Origin: Verrucomicrobiales bacterium
GTDB taxonomy: Bacteria > Verrucomicrobiota > Verrucomicrobiia > Limisphaerales > J093
DNA length: 64,000 nt
NCBI GenBank assembly: GCA_024233305.1
Contig: JACKPV010000029.1
Coordinates: 1 to 64,000 of the forward strand
Direction of reading: 5' to 3'
Under the pieces are notes generated by a model. The model was given only the letters and a program-made list of their open reading frames with translations. It did not search any database and had not been told where the DNA came from. Positions 1-7,795 of the stretch are shown here, piece after piece (position 1 is the stretch's first letter; each line of letters begins with the position of its first letter). Made by a program: the position numbers and the translations under genes.

Positions 1-933
1 GCGTCGCAAGGGCGGGATCCACGCGTTGCGCCACTCCTTCGCAACGCATCTGCTGGAGGCGGGGGTGGAGATCACGGTGGTGCAACGACTGCTGGGGCAC
101 TCCAGCCTGAACACCACCAGCACCTATTTGCATGTGCGTCAGGAACGGCTGGCGCAGATCGCCGGGCCGCTGCAACTGCTCGAACTCTCCCGACTGCCCG
201 CCGCCGCGTGAGCCCGCGCCCCACCCTGGGGCGGCTGTTACGTTGCTTCCTGGCCGATCCGGTGGCCGTGGCGGGCTTGCGCCTTTCGCCTCAGCAAGGA
301 AAGACCCTTCGCGCCCTGGCCCGGTGCCGGACCGGCGCCCTGGGCGGGCAGGCGTACTTCTGCCCCCATTGCCGGCAGGAACATGTCGTGGCGCACAGCT
401 GCCGCAACCGCCATTGCCCCCAGTGTCAGGGAGCCCTGGCGGTGGAGTGGCTTGAAAAGCAGTCCCAGGCGCTGCTGCCGGTCCCCTATTTCCATCTGGT
501 CTTCACCCTGCCGCACGGCCTCAACGGCCTGATCCGGCAGAACCGGGCGGCCCTCTTCAAGCTCCTCTTTGACGCCGCCACCCAGACGTTGCTGGAGTTC
601 GGCGCGGAACGGTTGGAGGCGCAACTGGGGATCACGGCCGTGCTCCACACCTGGAGCCAGACGTTGGGGGATCATTATCACCTCCACTGCATCGTCACCG
701 GCGGCGGTGTCGCCAACGATCAGAGCCGGTGGGTGGCCACCTCCCCGCGCTACCTGTTTCCGGTGCGGGCGTTGAGCCGCCGGTTCCGGGGCAAATACCT
801 GGCCGGACTCGGTTCACTGCACGCGACCGGGAAACTCGAGTTCCACGGCCAACTGCAGGGTCTGGCCGGGCCGGAGCCCTTCGCTGCGTTGCGGCGAAGC
901 GCGGCGCAACGGGAGTGGGTGGTCTATGCCAAA
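1..933 (+). mobile_element. IS91-type element remnant (3' part of recombinase gene plus 5' part of Y2 transposase gene)
   Basis: A tyrosine-recombinase tail is followed, with a 4-bp overlap, by an IS91-family transposase. This gene pair is common in IS91-type elements. Transposase similarity stops abruptly after the codons for VVYAK at about 933, before the C-terminal catalytic tyrosines, so the element is broken on its right side. Its left side lies outside the window. The DNA after 933 looks less GC-rich and encodes unrelated small ORFs. No intact terminal sequence was recognised. Confidence 0.75.
2..211 (+). CDS. Tyrosine recombinase/integrase, C-terminal part (starts upstream of window)
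   Basis: Only the last ~69 residues are present, read in frame from base 2. They carry the end of a phage-integrase-type catalytic domain: the HxLRH box (HALRHSFATHLLEAG), the LLGHSS box and the TYLHV segment whose tyrosine is the nucleophile in this family. In this context it is probably the recombinase that accompanies IS91-type transposases. Its TGA stop overlaps the GTG start of the transposase, so the two genes would be translationally coupled. The catalytic C-terminus looks intact; the N-terminus cannot be judged. Confidence 0.85.
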   Translation, partial: RRKGGIHALRHSFATHLLEAGVEITVVQRLLGHSSLNTTSTYLHVRQERLAQIAGPLQLLELSRLPAAA

Positions 934-1065
934 CTACGATGGTTGCCGCTGACCGATCTAATTTCTTGGGCGTTACCGTCCTCCAAGGCACTCTTCCAGA
1001 CGCAGGTAGGACTCGCATTGTCGTTAGCATCCGCCAAGGCATCCTTGGCACCAAGTGCCTCCTGA
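208..1065 (+). pseudogene. IS91-family Y2 (HUH) transposase, C-terminally truncated
   Basis: The N-terminal zinc-binding domain is clear (YFCPHC, then HSCRNRHCPQC), followed by the transposase domain with the metal-binding HUH motif as His-Leu-His (codons 679-687, DHYHLHCIVTGGG). IS91 transposases usually run about 370-400 residues and end with the region holding the two catalytic tyrosines. Here similarity is lost after REWVVYAK near base 933, and the frame runs on into unrelated sequence until 1065. The protein therefore lacks its nicking tyrosines and should be inactive. The GTG start at 208 overlaps the upstream recombinase stop. Confidence 0.85.
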
Positions 1066-1112
1066 AGGTCGGGGGCCAGACGGTTGAGATGGCCTCAGAA
1101 AGTCCGAACTAA
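939..1112 (+). CDS. Hypothetical small ORF or gene remnant
   Basis: A 57-codon ATG frame opens just past the point where transposase similarity ends. The product alternates beta-prone segments (LGVTVLQGTL, RIVVSIRQG, CLLKVGGQTVEM) and looks more protein-like than its competing frames. I recognise no family. It could be the 3' end of a gene interrupted at the IS91 junction, or a small cassette gene. Base composition is less GC-rich than the flanking chromosome. It is followed 12 bp later by another small ORF. Confidence 0.3.
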   Translation: MVAADRSNFLGVTVLQGTLPDAGRTRIVVSIRQGILGTKCLLKVGGQTVEMASESPN

Positions 1113-1124
1113 GAGCAACGTGCA

Positions 1125-1331
1125 ATGAAGTGCTTTCGATGCAGAGGGACAGGCCGGGTACATACGTATGTCACGCCATATCGGCGGATGGGAGCGACCT
1201 GCCCGGTCTGTGGAGGTTTGGGCCACGCTCCCTTGTCCAAGTCTCCATTGGCTTTTGCTCAGCTCATGTGCTCTGCTGTTGCTTTCATCGTCGCCTGCGT
1301 TCTCCTGGTTCGTCACCTCCAGGCACCGTGA
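1125..1331 (+). CDS. Small zinc-finger-like membrane protein (hypothetical)
   Basis: This 68-residue product has two CxxCxGxG-type motifs in its first 35 residues (CFRCRGTG and CPVCGGLG), the signature of the DnaJ central zinc-binding region. The spacing fits a single zinc site. A hydrophobic stretch near the C-terminus (residues ~45-63, LMCSAVAFIVACVLLV) would span the membrane once. The ATG lies 12 bp after the preceding small ORF. An attC-like inverted repeat begins 10 bp after its stop, so it could be an integron-cassette gene. No function can be assigned; similar zinc-ribbon plus helix mini-proteins are usually annotated as hypothetical. Confidence 0.4.
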   Translation: MKCFRCRGTGRVHTYVTPYRRMGATCPVCGGLGHAPLSKSPLAFAQLMCSAVAFIVACVLLVRHLQAP

Positions 1332-1341
1332 ACCAAGAATC

Positions 1342-1467
1342 GCCGAACAAGTCGGTGGAGACGAACCGCCGCCCCGCTTCTCCGTTCGATGCCGGGCGGA
1401 AATTCGGACGCTCGTTTTGCGCTCCACCGTCCTCCCCGGCGGCGGTCGCTCACCTCTGGCGTTGGAC
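1342..1467 (+). repeat. Integron attC-like imperfect inverted repeat (candidate)
   Basis: A 126-bp imperfect palindrome starts with GCCGAAC (1342-1348) and ends with GTTGGAC (1461-1467). The right end fits the integron core-site consensus GTTRRRY exactly; the left end matches RYYYAAC with one mismatch. The outer arms pair (roughly 1344-1372 with 1439-1467, via CCGCCGCC against GGCGGCGG). Position just after a short ORF and length within the attC range fit a cassette recombination site. No integrase gene of the IntI type is in the window. A dispersed intergenic repeat of another kind remains possible. Confidence 0.35.
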
Positions 1468-1564
1468 CCGACGGGATGATAACGTGGACGCGTTGGTATC
1501 CCGCCCTATCTGTGCATCCAATTCAGAAGTACAAGCCTTATTGCGTGCCGTCGTTTGCTCGATC

Positions 1565-2155
1565 TTAATGCGTTTGCCCTGGCACGGGCGGCAGGATTTC
1601 CACGATGTCGGACAGGGCACGGCCTTCGGGATCGCGGATCGTGTTGCGCCGGCCGTAGAGCACGACCGGCTCGCGCAACCCGAAGGCCCGTTGCATGAGC
1701 GGATCACTTTCGACCCGCAGGAAGGCGGTGGGACCGCCCTGGTGGGGCACCCGCCGCCGGTTGAGGATGTGGCCCAACGGCAGGTACTCATCGAGGATCA
1801 ACCGGCGCTCCAGCTCGGCAAACCGATCGAGATGGATCTTGTTCGCGCCGAACTCGACCGGGCATTGGTCGCGATCCAGCCGCAGGACCACCTCGCGAAA
1901 GTAATCGTTCCCCCGCCGCTCGCGCCCCCAGACTTCGATGTGGATGTCGCAACCGTGAAACCGCTCGAGTGTCGGCGTCATGTCGTTCGCATGCACCAGC
2001 AGCGTCCGATAGGGCTCCGGCATCGCATCGCCGGGAATCACATCGATCCGCGGCAGCGCCCGGTTCTCGCGGGCGTAGAACTCGTCGAGGGGAAAGAGAT
2101 CGGCGGCTGCGTCCGGCGCTACGGAGTCGGGTTGGGAACAGGAACGGTGCGTCAT
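1565..2155 (-). CDS. Chorismate pyruvate-lyase/UTRA-fold-like protein
   Basis: The 196-residue product resembles the UbiC/UTRA-fold proteins (chorismate lyase superfamily). Recognisable blocks are LLVHANDMTPTLERFHG, a REVVLRLD strand with VEFGANKIHLDRF, and the C-terminal LYGRRNTIRDPEGRALSDIVEILPP. In characterised relatives the fold cleaves chorismate to 4-hydroxybenzoate, or binds small ligands. The start is the ATG at 2155, which overlaps the stop of the upstream beta-helix gene by 4 bp (ATGA), so the two are probably coupled. A much longer reading frame extends upstream, but it lies inside that neighbour. The enzymatic activity is inferred from family resemblance only. Confidence 0.6.
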   Translation of the reverse strand: MTHRSCSQPDSVAPDAAADLFPLDEFYARENRALPRIDVIPGDAMPEPYRTLLVHANDMTPTLERFHGCDIHIEVWGRERRGNDYFREVVLRLDRDQCPVEFGANKIHLDRFAELERRLILDEYLPLGHILNRRRVPHQGGPTAFLRVESDPLMQRAFGLREPVVLYGRRNTIRDPEGRALSDIVEILPPVPGQTH

Positions 2156-4296
2156 GGAAGGGTGTTGACCTGCAACCATTCGACCTCCCGGCGCACCGCG
2201 TCGCGTCGGAGCCCCATGCGCTCCACGGGCAGCGGTTCGAATCCCGACGCCCAGGCCGGCGAATCCGGCCGGACCCGGAAGGCCGCGGCGCCCGCCCCGT
2301 CGTTGACGGGCCCCACGAGCCCGAGGTCGCCGGCGGTCAGGTTGTCGGTGATTTGCTGGGCGTCCGCCTGCGCGTGCCAGTAGATGTGCAACCATTTCCC
2401 GACGCAGAGGTTGCGCTCGACGCGATTGTTCTCCGCCGGAACGCCCTTGAAAACCTCGCCGGTGATGGGCGGTCCATCGGGCGAACCGTAGTATCGATCC
2501 AAGGCGCGCAACGCCGGATAGCGCGTCCGGTAGAGCGACAACGGAACGGCCTCAAGGCGCTCGCGCAACGTGCGATCCGACTGGTGATGCCACACCGGCG
2601 AGGGATCGAGTCCGCGACCGTCGATTTCCACGGCGTGGTTGCAGTCGACGAAGAGGTTGTTGATCACCTGATGGTCGCGCCCCCCTCCGAGGAAAGCGGC
2701 CCGCTGCACCTTGTAGAAGACGTTGCCAAAGATCTCGGTTCCACTGACGCAATCATCCATATAGACACCCATGGACCCCATGCCCACGCCGCCGGTGTGA
2801 TGGATGAAATTGTGCCGGATGCGGTTCCCCCGAAAGGTATAGTCCCGGCCCGCGTAGATCGCGCCCACATCCCCGGTTTCGAGCGCGATGTGGTGGATCT
2901 CGTTGAACTCGATGAGGTGATCGTTGCCACCGTAGAGAATGGCACAATGCGGATGATCGTGGATGAGGTTGTGGGCAGCCCGGTGTCCGACCCCGCTCAT
3001 CTGGATGGCCGGCACGTAGCACTTGGACCAGCGGCCCTGCCGGGCGAAGTGGCAGTTCTCGACGAAGTGTCCCGCGGCTTCGAGCGTGTCCCGGTTGCCG
3101 CCGCTCAACGAAACGCCGCCGTCACCCGTGTCGAGAATCTCGCAGCCGATCACCCCGTGTCCGGCGCCGCCCTCGATCCGCACGCCCCAGTTGCCGAGGT
3201 TGCGCAGGACGCAGCCGACCACGCGGTTTCCCTCGCCGCCGTGGATGCGGACGGCCGAAGCGCGCGTGGCCTCGAACACCAGGCCCTCCAGGCTCACCTG
3301 CGAGGCTCCCTCCAACTCGATCAGCGGTTGGTCCAGCAGCGAGAGCCAGGCGGCCAGCTGGACCGCCTTCCCAGGATGGCCCAACGAATCGCGCACGCCG
3401 GGCGGCCACCAAAAAAGCCGTCCGCGACCGCGGTCGAGAAACCACTCCCCGGGCTGGTCGAGTTCTTCGAGGACGTTGAGGAAATGGAAGCGTTGTCCGG
3501 GACGAAAACCGTACAGTCCGTACGGCTCGGCGGTCTTGACCAGTCGCTTCTCCGGGTCCAACGCCGCGACCCGTTCGTAGGAATTCGCCCAATCCCAGGC
3601 CCAGTACCCATGCACCCACAGGTCCTCGGATGGCTGCCAACCCCGCGGCCGATCTCCCGCGTAGAGAAAGCCCGCCGCCAGGTCGCCAATCGTTCGTCCG
3701 TGGCCGTCCCCGCTGCCGGCGCCCTCGGGGATTCCCGCAATCGTCGTCCACTCCCCTTCATTCGGCCAGCGCGCCAGCGTCATCGGGTGGCCGGCAAAGA
3801 ACAACTCGCAGTGGGCCGCGCGCGTCGGACGCCCGAAACCCCGCGACTGCATGGCGCCCAAGCGGTCGGTCGCAAGGTTGCCAAGGTCGCATTCGACCAC
3901 CTGCTGACGGGCCACCGCCGGCAGCCGGTCGCGCACTGCCGCGTCGCTCACCGCCTGCCACGCCGACAACGCGATCCCTCCGAGCAGCCGGGCCTTCTCC
4001 CCGGGAACCCCCCGCCAAACCACCGGCGCCTCCATCGAACCCGAATCCTCGTCCGTCAACCGCAGCGCGCCGCGTCGCAGATGGTCGCCGCCATGCACCC
4101 ACACTGTGAGACCTCCGGACGGCAGGCCGCCTGCCTTCGCCTGGCGGACGGCTGCCTGCGCGCGCTCGAGCGTGGCGAACGGCCGCGCCGCGTTCCCGGG
4201 ATTCCGGTCATCGCCATCCAGGGCGACGTGGAAGTCGACGGCGTTTCCGGCGGACAGGCCGGCCAGGAGGCAGCCGAGTGCAAGGCAGGGTTTCAT
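2152..4296 (-). CDS. Secreted right-handed parallel beta-helix protein
   Basis: The 714-residue product begins with a Sec signal peptide (MKPCLALGCLLAGLSAGNA). It continues with the DGDDRNPGNAARPFATLERAQAAVR opening typical of pectate-lyase-like or alginate-lyase-like beta-helix proteins. The middle part (about residues 330-570) has short turn-rich repeats (GNRVVGCVLRN, GHGVIGCEILDTGDGGVSLSGG, NRIRHNFIHH) that form helix rungs. Such proteins are exported polysaccharide-active or binding proteins in Verrucomicrobiota and Planctomycetota; the substrate cannot be named. It is the first gene of a coupled pair with the chorismate-lyase-like gene. Confidence 0.8.
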   Translation of the reverse strand: MKPCLALGCLLAGLSAGNAVDFHVALDGDDRNPGNAARPFATLERAQAAVRQAKAGGLPSGGLTVWVHGGDHLRRGALRLTDEDSGSMEAPVVWRGVPGEKARLLGGIALSAWQAVSDAAVRDRLPAVARQQVVECDLGNLATDRLGAMQSRGFGRPTRAAHCELFFAGHPMTLARWPNEGEWTTIAGIPEGAGSGDGHGRTIGDLAAGFLYAGDRPRGWQPSEDLWVHGYWAWDWANSYERVAALDPEKRLVKTAEPYGLYGFRPGQRFHFLNVLEELDQPGEWFLDRGRGRLFWWPPGVRDSLGHPGKAVQLAAWLSLLDQPLIELEGASQVSLEGLVFEATRASAVRIHGGEGNRVVGCVLRNLGNWGVRIEGGAGHGVIGCEILDTGDGGVSLSGGNRDTLEAAGHFVENCHFARQGRWSKCYVPAIQMSGVGHRAAHNLIHDHPHCAILYGGNDHLIEFNEIHHIALETGDVGAIYAGRDYTFRGNRIRHNFIHHTGGVGMGSMGVYMDDCVSGTEIFGNVFYKVQRAAFLGGGRDHQVINNLFVDCNHAVEIDGRGLDPSPVWHHQSDRTLRERLEAVPLSLYRTRYPALRALDRYYGSPDGPPITGEVFKGVPAENNRVERNLCVGKWLHIYWHAQADAQQITDNLTAGDLGLVGPVNDGAGAAAFRVRPDSPAWASGFEPLPVERMGLRRDAVRREVEWLQVNTLP

Positions 4297-4403
4297 GGCA
4301 GGAAAAGAACTTTCAGCGGACGATGAAGCATCGGGCCGGGGACCGGCGGAACCGACGCGCCATCAAGCCGGCGCCCGGGTTCCTGCTCCAGCGCCGCGGT
4401 CCT

Positions 4404-5756
4404 TCAGGCATACTTGGTGCCCTGATGCTCCGGTTTGAAGAACGCGCGAATGAGAAGATCCACCTTCAACAAGCCGGCCCGGTCCAGCCGGATGGCATCT
4501 CCCTCGAGGGTGAGGTGTCCGGTTTCCTTGAGCTGTTGCAGCGGCCCCGCGAACTGCTCGACCGGATCCCGGCCAAACTTGGCGGTGAACGCGGAGCGGC
4601 TGACGGCGCCCAGCTTCAAGAGCAGCATGAACTCGCGGATATAGCGTTCCTCGGGTGTGGGGGTCAGGGCGCGGTAGACGGGCGATCGCCCCGCAGTCAG
4701 GGCGCTGACATAGGGATCGAACTCGTGATGATTCTGGTAGTGCGTTCCGTTGAGGTGCCCGAAGCTCGCCACGCCGACGCTCAGCAGGTCGGCGCCGGAG
4801 AACAGCTGCTGGCGGTAGACAAAGCGCGTCTTCGCCGGGTCTTTCACCACCGTGCTGGTGCTGTTCACGGAGTAGCCGGCCCGCTCGAACTCGCGGAAGG
4901 CATGATCGACCCAGGCGCGTTTGGTGTCCCAATCCGCCACCGGCGCCTCGAGTTTTCCCTCGGCCTTCATCCGCTGGTAGATGGTCGTGTTGTAGGGCAC
5001 TTCCATCTGGTAAATCGTCACGCTGTCCGGCGCGAGCGCCACGGCCTGCGCGACGGTCTCCCGCCAGCGTTCCTCCGTCTCCTCGACCATTCCCGCGATG
5101 AGATCGATGTTGATCTGCGGGAAGCCGATTTCCCGGGCGTACGCGTAGGCCCGGGCGATCTCGCGGGACCGGTGCGCGCGCCCGTTGATCTCGAGGATGT
5201 GGTCGTCGAAATGCTCGATGCCCAGGCTCAATCGCGTCACGCCCAGATCCCGGATGGCCTTGAGCTTGTGGTCGGTCAGCGTGCCCGGCTCGGCCTCGAA
5301 GGTCACTTCCTCGGCCTGCTCCCAGGGCAGCAGGCGTTTCATCTCGTCGGTGAGATGCCGGAGCTGGTTCTCCGAAAGATAACTGGGGGTGCCGCCGCCG
5401 AAATAGACGAACCGGATCGGTCGCGCGCCGACGAATGGTTTGCCGGCATAGAAGGCGAGTTCCTGCAGCACCGCGTCGAGATAGGCGCGCACCTGCGAGG
5501 CGTCCTTGTCGGTGTAGACCTTGTAGTAACAGAAGTGGCAGCGCTTCCGGCAAAACGGGATGTGCACATAGACCCCGAGCGGCGTGCCGGATTCCGGAGG
5601 GCGCTCGAGGGCCGCCTCGAACTCGGGCACGAAGTCCGGCTTCCAGAATGCGTAGGGAGGGTAGTTCGTGACGAAGTAGTTCCCCACGGTCGTCTGCTTC
5701 TGCAACGGCGGCGCGGCGCTCGTCGCAACGGATGCTGGTGTGCTCGTCTGCGTCAT
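4404..5756 (-). CDS. HemN/HemW-family radical SAM protein
   Basis: The 450-residue protein has the HemN/HemW-type radical SAM cluster motif CX3CX2C (Cys69, Cys73, Cys76 in PFCRKRCHFCYYK). The YFGGGTPSYLS motif for S-adenosylmethionine binding follows, then LSLGIEHFDDHILEINGRAH and INIDLIAGM. HemN makes protoporphyrinogen IX without oxygen, HemW is a heme chaperone, and ChuW/HutW-type relatives open heme. The CYYK sequence after the cysteines, instead of the usual CxF/Y plus C, points to a specialised subfamily rather than classical HemN. A HemN-type C-terminal domain is present. No heme genes are adjacent, so the exact role is open. Confidence 0.8.
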   Translation of the reverse strand: MTQTSTPASVATSAAPPLQKQTTVGNYFVTNYPPYAFWKPDFVPEFEAALERPPESGTPLGVYVHIPFCRKRCHFCYYKVYTDKDASQVRAYLDAVLQELAFYAGKPFVGARPIRFVYFGGGTPSYLSENQLRHLTDEMKRLLPWEQAEEVTFEAEPGTLTDHKLKAIRDLGVTRLSLGIEHFDDHILEINGRAHRSREIARAYAYAREIGFPQINIDLIAGMVEETEERWRETVAQAVALAPDSVTIYQMEVPYNTTIYQRMKAEGKLEAPVADWDTKRAWVDHAFREFERAGYSVNSTSTVVKDPAKTRFVYRQQLFSGADLLSVGVASFGHLNGTHYQNHHEFDPYVSALTAGRSPVYRALTPTPEERYIREFMLLLKLGAVSRSAFTAKFGRDPVEQFAGPLQQLKETGHLTLEGDAIRLDRAGLLKVDLLIRAFFKPEHQGTKYA

Positions 5757-5813
5757 CGTGTGCTCCCAACCAAATCTGCCTGCCCGCCCCGGGCGATGGG
5801 ATGCCCGGCGGGA

Positions 5814-7010
5814 TTATTCTGTCTTCGGCGACCCGAAACAGTAGACGAAACCGTCGTCGCACCCCACGACCACGGCGCCTTCCACCACCGCCGGCGAGGA
5901 CGTGATGGGCTCGCCGATTTCGTAACTCCATACCGATTCACCGCGGTCGAGTGATACCACATACAACCGCCCGTCGTCCGAGCCGAACACCACCCGGTTC
6001 CCCGCCACCACCGGCGAGCTGTCCACCTTGCCGCGGGTGGCAAAGTACCACAGCTCCTCCCCGTCGCTCGTCCGCAGACAATGCAGGCGCTTGTCGCGGC
6101 CGCCGAACAGCACGCGGTCGCCCGCCACCGCCGGCGAGGAGAAATAGGGGAAATTCCGGTCCTTGAAGGTCCAGACCACGCGGCCTTCCTCGAGGTCCAC
6201 GCAGAGAAACTCGTTCCCGTAATGCCCGAAATAGGCGCGCCCGCCCACCAGCGCCACGGAACCCGCGATGTAGGCGCCCGCGTCCACCTCCTTGATCTTC
6301 TCGCCGTTCTTCAGCGACAGCACGTGCAGCAGGGCGTCGCAGCCGCCGAAGACCGTCACGCCATCCGCCACCGCCGGCGCGCCATTGATGTAATTGTCGG
6401 TCTGGTAAACCCAGTTCGTCCCGCCGGTGACAGCATCGAGGGAGTAAAGCCGGGTGTCGTAGCTGCCGGCGAGGATGGCCACCTTCCCGGGCCCGCCGCT
6501 TGCCACCCGGTTGGGCGCGCCCGGGATCTGGTCGTCCGTCCTGAACCTCCAGCGTTGCCCGCCCGAGGCCGCGTCACAGGCATAAACGGAGCCGTCGCCC
6601 GAGCCGACGTAAACCGCTCCGTTCCACACCAGGGGCGACGATTCCACCGGGCCTTCGGTGGCCAGGACCCACCGCTTTTCACCGGTGGTCAGATCGATGG
6701 CATGCAGGTGTTCGTCGTCCGAACCAACATAGACAACGCCGTTCACGATCGCCGGCGAGGATTTCACCGGGCCTTCCGTGCGGTATTTCCAGCGGAGTTC
6801 CAGCCGGTCCGGCAACGAGACCGCCGCCACGCCGCGCAGGGAAGGTTCGCCGCGAAACATCGGCCAGTCCCGGACGGTGGGTTGACCCGCGAGGCGAACG
6901 CTCAGACCGGCCACCACACCGATTGCCATCAGGACGGCCCTCCGGCATCGATGCCCGCGGGCGCCGACCGGCGGCGGATCCTGGATTGTCGGTCGGGCGC
7001 TTCGTTTCAC
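5814..7010 (-). CDS. Exported PQQ-type beta-propeller repeat protein
   Basis: Repeated modules run through the whole protein (GPVKSSPAIVNGVVYVGSDDEHLHAIDLTTGEKRW and variants). Each carries the SSPAV...VxxGSDDGxLYxVD pattern of PQQ-like (quinoprotein-type) propeller blades; about eight are visible. WPMFRG near the N-terminus is a common lead-in in Verrucomicrobiota and Planctomycetota. I favour the GTG at 7010, which keeps a basic N-terminus followed by the hydrophobic export segment AVLMAIGVVAGLSVRLAG. The ATG at 6929 is an alternative. Residues for a bound PQQ cofactor are not evident, so this is probably a scaffold or binding protein. Confidence 0.8.
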   Translation of the reverse strand: MKRSARPTIQDPPPVGARGHRCRRAVLMAIGVVAGLSVRLAGQPTVRDWPMFRGEPSLRGVAAVSLPDRLELRWKYRTEGPVKSSPAIVNGVVYVGSDDEHLHAIDLTTGEKRWVLATEGPVESSPLVWNGAVYVGSGDGSVYACDAASGGQRWRFRTDDQIPGAPNRVASGGPGKVAILAGSYDTRLYSLDAVTGGTNWVYQTDNYINGAPAVADGVTVFGGCDALLHVLSLKNGEKIKEVDAGAYIAGSVALVGGRAYFGHYGNEFLCVDLEEGRVVWTFKDRNFPYFSSPAVAGDRVLFGGRDKRLHCLRTSDGEELWYFATRGKVDSSPVVAGNRVVFGSDDGRLYVVSLDRGESVWSYEIGEPITSSPAVVEGAVVVGCDDGFVYCFGSPKTE

Positions 7011-7138
7011 GGCGGACAATATCCCGCAGGGCGGGCGGGGGCGCAAACCGAATGATACTTACACGTATTATCCACGGGCATCCGCGGCGCGCTCCCGGGC
7101 GTGGTCCAGGACCGCCACCGCGCGCCGTTCACCCGCGA

Positions 7139-7795
7139 TCAACCGGGGAACCGCCGCACCTCGCGGCACGGTTGCAGCCCCCCGATGGCCGCCATGATCG
7201 CGTCGGCGGCCGCCTGGTAGATCGCCTTGACCCGGGGCTTGGCCGCCGTGCGCGCTTCCTCCCGCAGCGCGGTGAAGTCAAGTGCATGACCGTAGGCAAC
7301 GGAGATCGGATGCGGACGCGGCATGCGGTGATGCCGTCCAAACGCCGCGAAGGTGCCGAACACCCGGACCGGCACGACCGGACAGCTGGACTTGATGATC
7401 GCCAGGCCCACGCCGGCTTTGGCGGGTTGGAGCCGGCCGTCCGAAGTGCGTGTTCCCTCCGGAAAGAGCAGGATGCCGCCACCCCGTTCGAGACGGTCCA
7501 GAATGGCCTTCAATCCCCGTCCGCCACCGCCTTCCCGGTCCACCGGCACGGCGTTCCAGCTACGGAGAATCGCCCCGGCCACCGGATGATTGAACAGCGA
7601 TTCGCGCGCCAGGTAGTTCAGGGGCCGCCGCAACCCGCAACCCACCAGCGGCGGGTCGATGAAACTCTCGTGGTTGGCGGCCAGGATGACGGGACCGTGG
7701 GACGGCACCCGCTCGGCATGATAAAAGCGGGCGCGGAACAGCGTCCGGTAAATCAGGTTGAAGCCGGACCAAGCAATGAAGTAGCTGAGGTTCAC
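7139..7795 (-). CDS. plsC: 1-acyl-sn-glycerol-3-phosphate acyltransferase
   Basis: The 218-residue protein carries the acyltransferase catalytic HX4D motif (His42...Asp47 in NHESFIDPP) and the substrate-binding FPEGTRTS block. It also has VPVRVFG and a hydrophobic N-terminal segment expected of a peripheral inner-membrane enzyme. It converts lysophosphatidic acid to phosphatidic acid. Its ATG overlaps the cmk stop by 4 bp, and it ends the tyrA-aroA-cmk-plsC operon. Length and motifs are complete. A second, unrelated acyltransferase domain is present in the fusion at 47363-49690. Confidence 0.9.
   Translation of the reverse strand: MNLSYFIAWSGFNLIYRTLFRARFYHAERVPSHGPVILAANHESFIDPPLVGCGLRRPLNYLARESLFNHPVAGAILRSWNAVPVDREGGGGRGLKAILDRLERGGGILLFPEGTRTSDGRLQPAKAGVGLAIIKSSCPVVPVRVFGTFAAFGRHHRMPRPHPISVAYGHALDFTALREEARTAAKPRVKAIYQAAADAIMAAIGGLQPCREVRRFPG

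Noticed and set aside
2225..2250. tRNA T-loop-like sequence GGTTCGAATCC
   Set aside because: It lies inside the beta-helix coding sequence, and no matching acceptor, D or anticodon stems flank it.
1565..2395. Longer form of the chorismate-lyase-like protein starting near 2395
   Set aside because: The extra 80 residues overlap the 3' end of the beta-helix gene and are Arg/Gly-rich shadow sequence; the ATG at 2155 with ATGA overlap is better.
1969..4326. Long plus-strand open frame (about 785 codons) opposite the beta-helix gene
   Set aside because: High-GC antisense shadow. The minus-strand frame has a signal peptide and beta-helix repeats; this one has biased composition and no family resemblance.
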